DNA from: Sphingomonas melonis
GTDB taxonomy: Bacteria > Pseudomonadota > Alphaproteobacteria > Sphingomonadales > Sphingomonadaceae
Assembly (NCBI RefSeq): GCF_013409985.1
Contig: NZ_JACCBY010000003.1
Span: 496,001-560,000, forward strand
Length of the DNA: 64,000 nt
Direction of reading: 5' to 3'
The position numbers and the translations under genes were made by a program. Within the stretch, counting starts at the first letter, position 1. Each line of letters starts with the position of its first letter. Under the pieces are notes generated by a model. That model had not been told where the DNA came from. It worked only from the letters and a program-made list of their open reading frames with translations, and searched no databases. Below, piece after piece: positions 1 to 8,048 of this stretch.

Positions 1-223
1 CCATGCGCTCGAGATGGAGGTCGTCGCCGAGGGCGTGGAAACGCACGCCGCGCTCGCGCTGCTGACCGTCATGGGGTGCGACATGGTGCAGGGTTTCCTG
101 ATCAGCCGCCCGGTCGTGCTCGACTCGCTCATCGAGTATCTGGACGAAGGGCGTCATCGCGCGCCCGCGCCCGATCCGCTCGCCGGTTTCGGCGGCTTCG
201 CCGCGACCCGGCGCGTCGTGTGA
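1..223 (+). CDS. EAL-domain protein, C-terminal end (5' end outside window)
   Basis: The visible 73 residues contain the late part of an EAL (cyclic-di-GMP phosphodiesterase) fold. They include a VVAEGVET stretch followed by MGCDMVQGFLISRP, which is the usual end of the EAL domain (E-GVET and the D-x-x-QG-x-x-x-xxP signature). The reading frame is open to the left edge, so the start and any GGDEF or sensor part are missing. The stop is 2 nt before the kinase gene that follows, so the two are probably co-transcribed. The catalytic EAL motif itself is outside the window, so activity cannot be judged. Confidence 0.85.
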   Translation, partial: HALEMEVVAEGVETHAALALLTVMGCDMVQGFLISRPVVLDSLIEYLDEGRHRAPAPDPLAGFGGFAATRRVV

Positions 224-225
224 CG

Positions 226-2646
226 ATGCGCGACAGGCCGTGGCGGGCGTGGCTGGCGGCGGCCCTGCTGGCGCTGATCCCCAATTCCGCGATGGCGGAC
301 GGTTTCGACAGGCTGGTGGCCGACGCCAAGACCGCGATGCTCAGCGACCCGAATCGGACCGCCGATCGCGCGCTGGCTGCGGAGCGACTGGCTGATCGCC
401 AGCCTCCGTCGCGTGAACGCGCGATCCGCCAGGCCACGGCAAGCTGGCTCCGCGGCGAGGCGTTGATGCGCCTTAACGATGTCGAGGCTGCCGAGCCGCT
501 GATCGACAAGGCGGTCGCGTTGTCCTCTCGGCTTGCGCCGGGATCGGAGTTGCAGGGCGACGCGCTGCTCGCCAGCGGCTGGATCAGCACCGTCCATGCC
601 GATGTCGCGCAGGCGCTCAGCGACTATCAGCGCGCCCACGGCATCTTCCAGGCGCTAGGCAATACCCGCAGTCAAGCGAAGGCACTGCAATCGATCGGTT
701 CGCTGTATGCCGATGCCAACGATCACGTCAGCGCGCTACGCTATTACGATCAGGCATTGTCGCTTTACAAATCCGACCCGATGCTGGCGCTTACGCTGTA
801 CAACAATCGCGGTAATTCGCTGAAGGATCTTGGCCGTTATCGCGAGGCGGCAGCGCAGTTCCGGAACGGTCTTGCCTTGACGGAGCGGATGAACAGCCCG
901 CTGCTCCGCGTCCTCATCCTCGGCAACATCGCCGAGGCGCGGCTGATGGACAAGGACGTGGCCGGCGCGCAGCGCGCCATCGACCAGGGCCTCAGGCTGT
1001 CGACCCGCGGCGAAGCCGCCGGCTTCCGCAAGACATTGATCGGTCTCGACGCGCAGGCGGCGTACCAGCGCGGCACCATTCCACGTGCCCTGGCGCTGAT
1101 CGCCGAGCGGTTTGCCGGCGAAGACCTCGACCGCACGACCCTGATCGACCGCGAGGCGCATCGCACCGCTTACACGATCTATCGCGCCGCCGGCCAACCC
1201 GAACTGGCGCTGCGTCATCTCGTCGCGCTGAAGCGGCTCGACGACGAATCGACCGCGCTTGCCCGCTCGACCAGCGCGGCGCTGATGGCGGCGCGGTTCG
1301 ACTTCGCGAATCAGGAACTCAAGATCGCCAGCCTGCAGCGCGACGAGGCCCGCCGCAACGTCGCCTACGAACAGGCGCGCGCACGCACGCAGCGCAACAT
1401 CTTCCTCGGCGTCGTCGCCTCGACGATCCTCGCCATCGGCCTGCTCGGCTTCGGCCTGCTCACGCTGCGCCGCAGCCGCAACGAGGTGCGTGCCGCGAAC
1501 AACGACCTTGCCGTCACCAACACCGCGCTCGGCAAGGCGCTCGCGGCCAAGACCGAATTCCTCGCCACCACCAGCCACGAGATCCGCACCCCGCTCAACG
1601 GCATTCTCGGCATGACGCAGGTGATGCTCGCCGATGCACGGATCGGCGGGACGACGCGCGACCGGCTCGGCGTGGTGCACAGCGCCGGCGTGACGATGCG
1701 GACGCTCGTCGACGACATCCTCGACGTCGCCAAGATGGAGACCGGCAACCTCACCGTCGAGGAGGCGCCGTTCGACCTGCGCGCGATGCTCGGCGAATCG
1801 ACCCGGCTCTGGCAGGATCAGGCGGAGACCAAGGGCATCGCCTTCCACCGCGACATTGCGGATTGTCCGGGGATGATCGTCGGCGACGCCGCGCGGCTGC
1901 GCCAGATCGTGTTCAACCTGATGTCCAACGCGCTGAAATTCACCACGACGGGCAGCGTCACCCTGCACGCCGCCGCCGTCGGCGAAGACCGGCTGCGGAT
2001 CGTCGTCGCCGACACCGGGATCGGCATACCGGCGGAGACCCGCGACGCGATCTTCGAATCCTTCCGCCAGGCGGACACCAGCACCACCCGCCGCTTCGGC
2101 GGCACCGGCCTTGGCCTCGCGATCTGCCGCAATCTGGCGCGTGCGATGGGCGGCGACGTTACGGTGACCAGCGTCATGGGCGAGGGGTCGCGGTTCATCG
2201 TCGAGCTGCCGCTGGTCCGGGCCGAGGCGCCCGCCGTCAGCGCCGTCGCCACGCCGGGTATGGCGGGCCTGCTGGTGCTCGACCGCAATCCGATCACGCG
2301 CAGCATGTTGCGCACGTTGATGATGCCGCATGCCGGATCGGTGGTGGCGACCGCGACGGTGGACGAGGCGATCGCGGCGCTCGCCGGCACGCGTTTCGAG
2401 CGATTGCTCATCGACGCGAGCGCGCTATACGACGGTGACGATGCCGTTGCGCCGCTGCGTCAGCTCGCCGCCGCCGCCGTCGGCAGCGACGTCACGATCC
2501 TCTGGCCGGCGGGCGCCGTGCCGGATCGTATCGCATCCGAAACGGACCATGCTTTCCGTAGCGTTCTTAAACCCGTCAGCGGTGCGGAATTGGTCGCATT
2601 ACTGTATCCGACAGGCCATGTGGCGCTTGTATCACAGGCAGCTTGA
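226..2646 (+). CDS. TPR-type membrane sensor histidine kinase with C-terminal receiver-like domain
   Basis: Predicted 806 aa. A signal peptide covers about residues 1-24 (cleavage after SAMA). A TPR-like helical region (about 40-350) would be periplasmic. One membrane helix spans about 391-413. HisKA has the motif SHEIRTPLNG with the phosphoacceptor His at about 451. HATPase_c follows, with an N box near 564, DTGIGIP near 596 and GGTGLGL. The last ~120 residues look like a receiver but start LVLDRN instead of the usual acidic pair; they keep LLIDAS and a late KP, so this may be a degenerate or regulatory receiver. ATG at 226 was chosen because it gives a clean signal peptide and lies 2 nt after the EAL gene. 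It probably phosphorylates the receiver encoded just downstream. Confidence 0.85.
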   Translation: MRDRPWRAWLAAALLALIPNSAMADGFDRLVADAKTAMLSDPNRTADRALAAERLADRQPPSRERAIRQATASWLRGEALMRLNDVEAAEPLIDKAVALSSRLAPGSELQGDALLASGWISTVHADVAQALSDYQRAHGIFQALGNTRSQAKALQSIGSLYADANDHVSALRYYDQALSLYKSDPMLALTLYNNRGNSLKDLGRYREAAAQFRNGLALTERMNSPLLRVLILGNIAEARLMDKDVAGAQRAIDQGLRLSTRGEAAGFRKTLIGLDAQAAYQRGTIPRALALIAERFAGEDLDRTTLIDREAHRTAYTIYRAAGQPELALRHLVALKRLDDESTALARSTSAALMAARFDFANQELKIASLQRDEARRNVAYEQARARTQRNIFLGVVASTILAIGLLGFGLLTLRRSRNEVRAANNDLAVTNTALGKALAAKTEFLATTSHEIRTPLNGILGMTQVMLADARIGGTTRDRLGVVHSAGVTMRTLVDDILDVAKMETGNLTVEEAPFDLRAMLGESTRLWQDQAETKGIAFHRDIADCPGMIVGDAARLRQIVFNLMSNALKFTTTGSVTLHAAAVGEDRLRIVVADTGIGIPAETRDAIFESFRQADTSTTRRFGGTGLGLAICRNLARAMGGDVTVTSVMGEGSRFIVELPLVRAEAPAVSAVATPGMAGLLVLDRNPITRSMLRTLMMPHAGSVVATATVDEAIAALAGTRFERLLIDASALYDGDDAVAPLRQLAAAAVGSDVTILWPAGAVPDRIASETDHAFRSVLKPVSGAELVALLYPTGHVALVSQAA

Positions 2647-2657
2647 CGCGTAGACGC

Positions 2658-2705
2658 ATGAGCATGTTTTCGCTGATCCCACCGACCTTGCAGACCTTCC
2701 GATGA
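2658..2705 (+). CDS. 15-codon upstream ORF overlapping the response-regulator start
   Basis: ATG at 2658 opens a 15-aa frame (MSMFSLIPPTLQTFR) whose TGA overlaps the ATG of the response regulator (ATGA). The gap between the kinase and regulator is only 55 nt, and no clear Shine-Dalgarno precedes the regulator ATG, so translation of this short frame could deliver ribosomes to it. This is an inference from the overlap only; the peptide itself matches nothing known to me. Confidence 0.3.
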   Translation: MSMFSLIPPTLQTFR

Positions 2706-3091
2706 ACGTCCTGTTCATCGAGGATGACCGGATGAACCGGCGCGTCGTTCGGGACATGCTCGATGTCGCTGGCGTCCAGATGATGGAGGCGGAAAGCGCC
2801 GAGATCGGGTTGAGCATCATCGACGCGCAGGATTTCGACATGCTGCTGATCGATCTGCGCATGCCCGGCATGGACGGCATCACCGCGATCGGCCACATCC
2901 GCGCCCGTCCCGACGCCAAGGCGCGGGTGCCGATCATCGTCATCACCGCCGATACCGCGCTCGACCTGCGCGAGCGGTGCATCGCCGCGGGGGCGGACGA
3001 GGTGCTGTTCAAGCCGGTGGCGATGGATGCGCTGTTCGAGGCGATGGGCCGCATCCTCGCGCGCGATGCCGGCGGCGGCATGCTCGTCTGA
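2702..3091 (+). CDS. single-domain response regulator (CheY/DivK-like receiver)
   Basis: This is a 129-aa stand-alone receiver with no output domain. It has the acidic pair E7-D8-D9, the phosphoacceptor Asp51 in LLIDLRMPGMDG, Thr82 (ITAD) and Lys104 (FKP), so all residues needed for phosphorylation are present. The gene lies 55 nt after the sensor kinase, which suggests it is the cognate phosphate acceptor. Without an output domain it must act by protein-protein contact, for example in a phosphorelay. Confidence 0.9.
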   Translation: MNVLFIEDDRMNRRVVRDMLDVAGVQMMEAESAEIGLSIIDAQDFDMLLIDLRMPGMDGITAIGHIRARPDAKARVPIIVITADTALDLRERCIAAGADEVLFKPVAMDALFEAMGRILARDAGGGMLV

Positions 3092-3169
3092 CGGAACCGA
3101 CGACGGGCGACGCAGCGGCCTTTCCTTGCACGGACATGTCGTAGTAATGAGGATGTTCAGACGCTCTAA

Positions 3170-3174
3170 TTGGT
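3170..3174. promoter_or_regulatory. TTGGT half-site at the start of the GntR gene
   Basis: TTGGT is the left half of the ExuR/UxuR operator known from enterobacteria (TTGGTATACCAA). It lies 7 nt before the ATG of the regulator gene. The right half is not conserved (AAGTCC), so this is only a weak candidate for autoregulation. Confidence 0.2.
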
Positions 3175-3181
3175 AAGTCCG

Positions 3182-3979
3182 ATGTCCAAGACGATCACTC
3201 GCAGGCCTTCGCACGTCGATCTCGGTAAGGAGAGCGCCACCAACGACCGGCTGTACCAACGGTTGGCACGCAAATTGTTCGACCAGCTCGCCTCGGGCGC
3301 CTTTGCGATCGGCGATCGCCTGCCCGCCGAGCGCGAACTGGCGATCGAATATGGCGCCAGCCGCCCGGCGGTGCGCGAGGCGCTGATCGCGCTCGAGGTC
3401 CAGGGCTTCATCGAAGTGCGCGTCGGATCGGGCGCCTATGTCTGCCGCCTGCCCGGGCAGGGCGAGGAGCCCGGCTTTGCGATCACCGCCTTCGAGCTGA
3501 CCGAGGCGCGGCTGATCTTCGAAGGCGAGGCGGCGGCGCTGGCGGCCTTGCACGTGACGGATGACCAGATCGATCGGCTCGACGCGCTCGTCGCCGCGAT
3601 GGCCACCGAGAATCTGTTGCCCGAGGTGACCGAGGAGGCGGATCGCGATTTCCACCTCACCATCGCCGCGGCGACCCGCAATGCGGGCATCGTGCGGACG
3701 ATCGAGGATCTGTGGCATCTGCGCTCGACCTCGCCCGAATGTGCGCTGCTCCATGCCAAGGCGCGCAACGCCAAGGTGCGGCCGGTGGTCGAGGAACATG
3801 CCGCGATCATCGAGGCGCTGCGCGCGCGCGACGCCAATGCCGCCCGCGCCGCGATGCGCGCGCATCTGTCGGCGGTGATGGATCATCTGCTGTTCCGCAC
3901 CGAGGAGCTGGCGGTCGAGGAGGTGCGCCGCTCGCTCGCCAGTACGCGCCAGCGCTATACGGCTTTGCCTGCCGGTTGA
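3182..3979 (+). CDS. FadR-subfamily GntR transcriptional regulator (UxuR/ExuR-like)
   Basis: Predicted 265 aa. The N-terminal winged helix (about residues 20-90) shows the GntR pattern GDRLPAERELA...SRPAVREAL. An FCD ligand domain follows (about 100-235), with EARLIFEGEAAALAA and an RDFHLTIAAATRN helix carrying the D/H metal-binding residues. ATG at 3182 was preferred over a TTG at 3170. The mannonate dehydratase gene lies 91 nt downstream on the same strand, and FadR-type regulators of this kind usually control hexuronate catabolism. TTGGT half-sites lie at its own start and in the gap to uxuA, so autoregulation and uxuA control are likely but inferred. Confidence 0.85.
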   Translation: MSKTITRRPSHVDLGKESATNDRLYQRLARKLFDQLASGAFAIGDRLPAERELAIEYGASRPAVREALIALEVQGFIEVRVGSGAYVCRLPGQGEEPGFAITAFELTEARLIFEGEAAALAALHVTDDQIDRLDALVAAMATENLLPEVTEEADRDFHLTIAAATRNAGIVRTIEDLWHLRSTSPECALLHAKARNAKVRPVVEEHAAIIEALRARDANAARAAMRAHLSAVMDHLLFRTEELAVEEVRRSLASTRQRYTALPAG

Positions 3980-4020
3980 TACCAAGCTGGCAAACCGCAC
4001 GCTTCTATGTTGTCAGACCA
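3976..4020. promoter_or_regulatory. two candidate UxuR/FadR-type operators upstream of uxuA
   Basis: TTGATACCAA (3976-3985, overlapping the regulator stop) resembles the UxuR palindrome. TTGTCAGACCA (4010-4020) matches exactly the TNGTNNNACNA consensus known for FadR-subfamily GntR regulators. Both sit in the 91-nt gap between the regulator and uxuA. The sites are seen directly; binding is inferred. Confidence 0.4.
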
Positions 4021-4070
4021 ATCATCCTGCTGCTAGTCACCTCCCCAATTAGGATGGGGATAGCCGGCAG

Positions 4071-5237
4071 ATGATGATGACCCAAACCATGCGGTGGTTT
4101 GGCCCGAACGACCCGGTGCCGCTCGCCGCGATCCGGCAGGCCGGCGCGACCGGGGTGGTGACCGCGCTGCACGAGGTGCCGAACGGCGAGGCCTGGCCCG
4201 ATGCGCAGATCGCCGCGCGCAAGCGGATGATCGCGGACGCGGGGCTCGACTGGACGGTGGTCGAGAGCCTGCCGGTCGCCGAAGGGCTCAAGACCCGCTC
4301 GGCGGAATGGGACCGTCTGATCGAGGCCTATGTGGTCAGCCTCCGCCGTCTCGCCGCGCATGGCGTGGACGTGGTGACCTATAATTTCATGCCGCTGCTC
4401 GACTGGACGCGCACCGACCTCGGCTGGGAGCTGCCCGACGGCGCGCGCGCGTTGCGGTTCGAGATGCACGCGCTCGCCGCCTATGACATCCACCTGCTGC
4501 GCCGGCCCGGCGCCGAGGCGGCCTATCCGCCCGCCGTGGTGGCCGCGGCGGCGGAGCGGTTCGCCGCGCTCGACGAGCAGGGGCGCCATCGGCTGGAGCG
4601 GACGATCATCGCCGGCCTGCCGGGCAGCGAGGAAAGCTTCACCTCGGCCGAGCTGCTGCGCCAGATCGGCACCTATGCGGCAATCGATGCCGACCGGCTG
4701 CGCGCCAATCACGTCGCCTTCCTGGACGCGGTCTGCCCGGTCGCCGAGGCCGAGGGCATCCGGCTCGTCGTCCATCCCGACGATCCGCCGTTCCCGATCT
4801 TCGGCCTGCCGCGCGTGGTCAGCACCGAGGCGGACGTGACCGCATTGTTCGCCGCGGTGCCGTCGCCGGCCAACGGCCTGTGCTTTTGCAGCGGCTCGTT
4901 CGGGGTGCGCGCCGACAATGACCTGCCGGGGATGGTCCGGCGTCTGGGTGAACGGATCGGCTTCCTCCATCTCCGCTCGGTGCAGCGCGAGGCGGACGGC
5001 GCGTTCCACGAGGCCGAGCATCTGCGCGGCGATGCCGACATGCCGGCGATCGTCGCCGAAGTGGTCGACCTGCAACACCGCACCGGCCGCTCGCTGCCGA
5101 TGCGCCCCGACCATGGCCACCAGATGGTCGACGATCTGCACAAGCGCACCAACCCCGGCTATTCGCTGATCGGCCGCCTGCGCGGCCTCGCCGAATTGCG
5201 CGGCCTCGAAACCGGACTGATCCACGCGCGCGGGTGA
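4071..5237 (+). CDS. uxuA: mannonate dehydratase
   Basis: Predicted 388 aa, close to the usual length. The N-terminus MRWFGPNDPVPLAAIRQAGATGVVTALHEVPNGEAWP is the hallmark UxuA opening (MxxTxRWFGPxDPVxLxxIRQAGxxGVVTALHHIPxGxxW). VVESLPVAEGLK and HPDDPP follow, and the C-terminus has RPDHGHQM with metal-site His residues. The enzyme dehydrates D-mannonate to 2-keto-3-deoxygluconate (EC 4.2.1.8) in glucuronate breakdown, in the cytoplasm. Three consecutive in-frame ATGs (4071, 4074, 4077) follow an AGGATGGGGA ribosome-binding site at 4051-4060. Other hexuronate genes are not in the window. Confidence 0.95.
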   Translation: MMMTQTMRWFGPNDPVPLAAIRQAGATGVVTALHEVPNGEAWPDAQIAARKRMIADAGLDWTVVESLPVAEGLKTRSAEWDRLIEAYVVSLRRLAAHGVDVVTYNFMPLLDWTRTDLGWELPDGARALRFEMHALAAYDIHLLRRPGAEAAYPPAVVAAAAERFAALDEQGRHRLERTIIAGLPGSEESFTSAELLRQIGTYAAIDADRLRANHVAFLDAVCPVAEAEGIRLVVHPDDPPFPIFGLPRVVSTEADVTALFAAVPSPANGLCFCSGSFGVRADNDLPGMVRRLGERIGFLHLRSVQREADGAFHEAEHLRGDADMPAIVAEVVDLQHRTGRSLPMRPDHGHQMVDDLHKRTNPGYSLIGRLRGLAELRGLETGLIHARG

Positions 5238-5267
5238 GGCGGCGGCCGTGACCGGGCCGGCAGGCGG

Positions 5268-6119
5268 CTAATCCGGCTGTGGCGGCGAGGACGGGACGCG
5301 CAGCGCGGCGGCGAGCGAGGAGGTGGCGCTGCCGCGGCGCGCCGGCTTGGGCTGCGACGCATCGGGCGCCCAGCCGGTGAGGAAGACGATCGAGAACCGC
5401 TCGGTCGTGCGTCCATCCGGCCCCGCCGCCGCCGCGAAGGCCGCCGCCGCGCGGGCGAGCGTGTCGCGCGTCATCGCCGAGCGTCCGATCAGGATGTTGC
5501 TCGCCGCCATGCCGCGCAGATCGTCGAGCAGCCGCCCGAAGCTCGCATAGCGAACGTCGAACGTCTCGATATCGGCGACCGGCAGCGCGAAGCCGGCGCG
5601 CATCAGCAGGTCGCCCGCCGAGCGGACGTCGATCTGCGGGTGCAGCCGCGCCGCCGGCCGTTCGCCCTCCGCGACGCGCAGCGCCGCGCGCAGCGCCGGC
5701 AGGCTGCCGCCGCCGAGGAACGCGCCGAGGAACAGCCCGTCGGGCCGCAGCACGCGGCGGATCAGCGTCAGCGCGCCGGGCAGATCGTTGACCTGGTCGA
5801 GCACCCCCGCGCTCAGCACCGCATCGAAGCTGGCATCGGCGAAGGGCAGCCGGTCCTCCTCGCCCTGCACCCCGCCCGCGGCGTGCGCGAAGCGGAAGCC
5901 GGGATCGATCCGCGCGATCCGCGCGCCGGGCACGGTCAGGCTGCGGTCGGGCACGCCGATGTCGAGCACGTCGGTGAAGGTGCGCTTCACCGCGGCGAGC
6001 CGCTCGACCAGCCCCTCGACCATGACGTCGCGGAGGAAGGCGTGGGCGGGATAGCCCCCGGCGGCGCGGTCGCGGCGCAGGCGGCGGGCAGGGCGATCGA
6101 AGATGGCGTTGGCGTTCAC
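5268..6119 (-). CDS. NDUFAF5/BioC-like class I methyltransferase-fold protein
   Basis: Predicted 283 aa. The N-terminus (IFDRPARRLRRDRAA...FLRDVMVEGLVERL) resembles the opening of the NDUFAF5 family, the complex I assembly hydroxylases related to BioC methyltransferases. RLPFADASFDAVLSAGVLDQVNDLPGAL is the motif II/III region of a class I Rossmann fold. The usual glycine-rich SAM loop (LDxGCGxG) reads LDIGVPDRS here, so cofactor binding is doubtful. The likely start is GTG 6119 (or the adjacent GTG 6122); no good Shine-Dalgarno is visible. It is divergent from comF with a gap of about 42 nt. Confidence 0.7.
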   Translation of the reverse strand: MNANAIFDRPARRLRRDRAAGGYPAHAFLRDVMVEGLVERLAAVKRTFTDVLDIGVPDRSLTVPGARIARIDPGFRFAHAAGGVQGEEDRLPFADASFDAVLSAGVLDQVNDLPGALTLIRRVLRPDGLFLGAFLGGGSLPALRAALRVAEGERPAARLHPQIDVRSAGDLLMRAGFALPVADIETFDVRYASFGRLLDDLRGMAASNILIGRSAMTRDTLARAAAAFAAAAGPDGRTTERFSIVFLTGWAPDASQPKPARRGSATSSLAAALRVPSSPPQPD

Positions 6120-6161
6120 CACCCGGCTTGTGCCTGTTGCGGCGGTGCGCGACAAGCGGGC

Positions 6162-6941
6162 ATGCGGACGATCGGCGCGGGCGGATTGGCGGCGATGGCG
6201 GCGCGGGGCCGCCGCGCGCTGGCGTCGCTGATCGCGCCGATCGTCGCCGCGGCGCTGCCGCCGCGCTGTCCGGGTTGCGGCGTGCCGGTGGCGGCGGATC
6301 ACCGTTTCTGCGCCGCCTGCTGGCGCGGGCTGCGCTGGCTGACGCCGCCCTGGTGCGCCGCGTGCAACCGCCCGTTCGCCTATGACCGCGGCCCCGGCGC
6401 GCGCTGCGCCGCCTGCCTCGCCGACCCGCCGCGCCATGCCGGCATCCGCGCCGCGGTCGCCTATGGCGCGGTCGCGCGACGGCTGGCGCTGAAGCTGAAA
6501 TATGGCGGCCGCATCGGCATCGCCGCGACGATGGCGGACCGGATGGCGCCGATCCTGCCACCCGATGTCGACCTGCTCGTGCCGGTGCCGCTGCATCGCT
6601 GGCGCTTGTGGCGGCGCGGCTTCAACCAGGCGGGGCTGATCGCCGCCGCGGTGCATCGCCGCACGCAGGTCGCGCACGATCCCTGCGCGCTTGTCCGCGC
6701 CCGCGCGACGGTGCCGCTGCGCGGGCTCGGCCGCCGTCTTCGCCGCCATGCGGTGGCCGGCGCCTTCGTGGTGCGCGATCCGGCACGGGTGGCGGGACGA
6801 CGGATCGCGCTGGTCGACGACGTCTATACCAGCGGCGCCACCGCGGCCGCCTGTACGCAGGCGCTGCTGCAAGCCGGTGCCGTGTCGGTGGTCGTGCTGT
6901 GCTGGGCACGGGTGGTCGGGACCGGGGAGGGGGGCGATTGA
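6162..6941 (+). CDS. comF: ComF family phosphoribosyltransferase-fold protein
   Basis: Predicted 259 aa. Cys pairs of a zinc finger lie in the first third (CPGCGVP...FCAACW; CAACNRPF...CAACLADPP). The PRTase core carries LVPVPLHRWRLWRRGFNQAGLIA and the PRPP loop ALVDDVYTSGATAAA. ComF proteins support DNA uptake and recombination in competent bacteria; the exact reaction is not settled. ATG 6162 gives the expected length for the family. It is followed by grxC 31 nt later, probably in one transcript. Confidence 0.88.
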   Translation: MRTIGAGGLAAMAARGRRALASLIAPIVAAALPPRCPGCGVPVAADHRFCAACWRGLRWLTPPWCAACNRPFAYDRGPGARCAACLADPPRHAGIRAAVAYGAVARRLALKLKYGGRIGIAATMADRMAPILPPDVDLLVPVPLHRWRLWRRGFNQAGLIAAAVHRRTQVAHDPCALVRARATVPLRGLGRRLRRHAVAGAFVVRDPARVAGRRIALVDDVYTSGATAAACTQALLQAGAVSVVVLCWARVVGTGEGGD

Positions 6942-6972
6942 CAAGCTGCCCGCCAGCCCACACCTCAAGCGG

Positions 6973-7230
6973 ATGGCAAAGGTCGAAATCTACACCAAGG
7001 CATATTGTCCCTATTGCACGCGCGCGATGGCGTTGCTGGCATCCAAGGGCGTGACGCCGCAGGAATATGACATCTCGCTGGGCGGTCCGCAGCGGCAGGA
7101 GATGATCCAGCGCGCCAACGGCCGCACCACCGTGCCGCAGGTGTTCATCGACGGCGCGCATATCGGCGGTTCGGACGACCTCGCCGCGCTCAACGCGCGC
7201 GGAGGATTGGACCCGCTGCTCGCGGCATGA
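6973..7230 (+). CDS. grxC: glutaredoxin 3
   Basis: This is an 85-aa single thioredoxin fold. It has the active site C12-P-Y-C15 and a conserved TVPQVFIDG (cis-Pro, glutathione-binding) followed by GGSDDLAALN. The length and motifs are those of monothiol/dithiol-exchange glutaredoxin GrxC. It reduces protein disulfides and ribonucleotide reductase with glutathione in the cytoplasm. Its TGA overlaps the ATG of the next gene (ATGA), a sign of translational coupling. Confidence 0.93.
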   Translation: MAKVEIYTKAYCPYCTRAMALLASKGVTPQEYDISLGGPQRQEMIQRANGRTTVPQVFIDGAHIGGSDDLAALNARGGLDPLLAA

Positions 7231-8048
7231 GGATCGCGCTGCTGCAGATGACGAGCGGGATCGATCCCGCCGTCAATGCCGCGGACATGCGCCACGGCAT
7301 CACCGCCGCGGCGGCGAACGGTGCCGGCATGGTCTTCCTGCCCGAGATGGCGGGGCTGATCGATCGCGACCGCACCCGCGCCGCCGCCGCGATCCATGCC
7401 GAGGCCGACGATCCGGTGCTGGCATCGGTGCGGCGGGCTGCGGCCGATGCCGGCCTGTGGGTGCATATAGGCTCGCTCGCGGTGCGCCGTTCCGACGGCC
7501 GCTACGCCAATCGCAGCTTCGTGATCGACGCGTCCGGAGAGATACGCGCATGCTACGACAAGCTCCACCTGTTCGACGTCGACCTGCCGACCGGTGAGAG
7601 CTGGCGCGAATCCGCCGCTTACGCACCCGGCGATGCCGCGGTCGTGGTCGCGACTCCGCTCGGCGCGCTCGGCCTGTCGATCTGCTACGATCTGCGCTTT
7701 CCCGCGCTGTACGCGGCGCTCGCCGCGGCCGGCGCGCAGCTGCTCGCGGTGCCCGCCGCCTTTACCCGGCCGACCGGCGCGGCGCACTGGCACGCGCTGC
7801 TGCGCGCCCGCGCGATCGAGACCGGCTGTTTCGTCATCGCCTCCGCACAGGCGGGCGCGCATGAGGATGGCCGCGCCACCTATGGCCATTCGCTGGTGGT
7901 CGATCCCTGGGGCGACGTGCTGCTCGACATGGGCGAGGCGCGCGGGCTGGGGTTGGCGGAGATCGATCTGGCGCGCGTCGCCGATGTCCGCGCGCGCATT
8001 CCCGTGCTCGACCACACCCGCGCCATTCCGCCGGTCACCCGCGCGTGA
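7227..8048 (+). CDS. carbon-nitrogen hydrolase (nitrilase/Nit-like)
   Basis: Predicted 273 aa, one CN_hydrolase domain. The catalytic triad is visible as E40 (FLPEMAG), K112 (YDKLHLFDVD) and C153 (GLSICYDLRFP). The motif context KLHLFDVD...CYDLRFP is typical of the NIT1/NIT2 branch, whose members hydrolyse deaminated glutathione or omega-amides. Being next to grxC fits a glutathione-repair role, but the substrate cannot be read from sequence. It overlaps grxC by 4 nt and the DUF1178 gene by 4 nt. Confidence 0.9.
   Translation: MRIALLQMTSGIDPAVNAADMRHGITAAAANGAGMVFLPEMAGLIDRDRTRAAAAIHAEADDPVLASVRRAAADAGLWVHIGSLAVRRSDGRYANRSFVIDASGEIRACYDKLHLFDVDLPTGESWRESAAYAPGDAAVVVATPLGALGLSICYDLRFPALYAALAAAGAQLLAVPAAFTRPTGAAHWHALLRARAIETGCFVIASAQAGAHEDGRATYGHSLVVDPWGDVLLDMGEARGLGLAEIDLARVADVRARIPVLDHTRAIPPVTRA

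Noticed and set aside
3170..3181. TTG start for the GntR regulator
   Set aside because: ATG 3182 gives a normal N-terminus; the TTG overlaps the candidate operator half-site.
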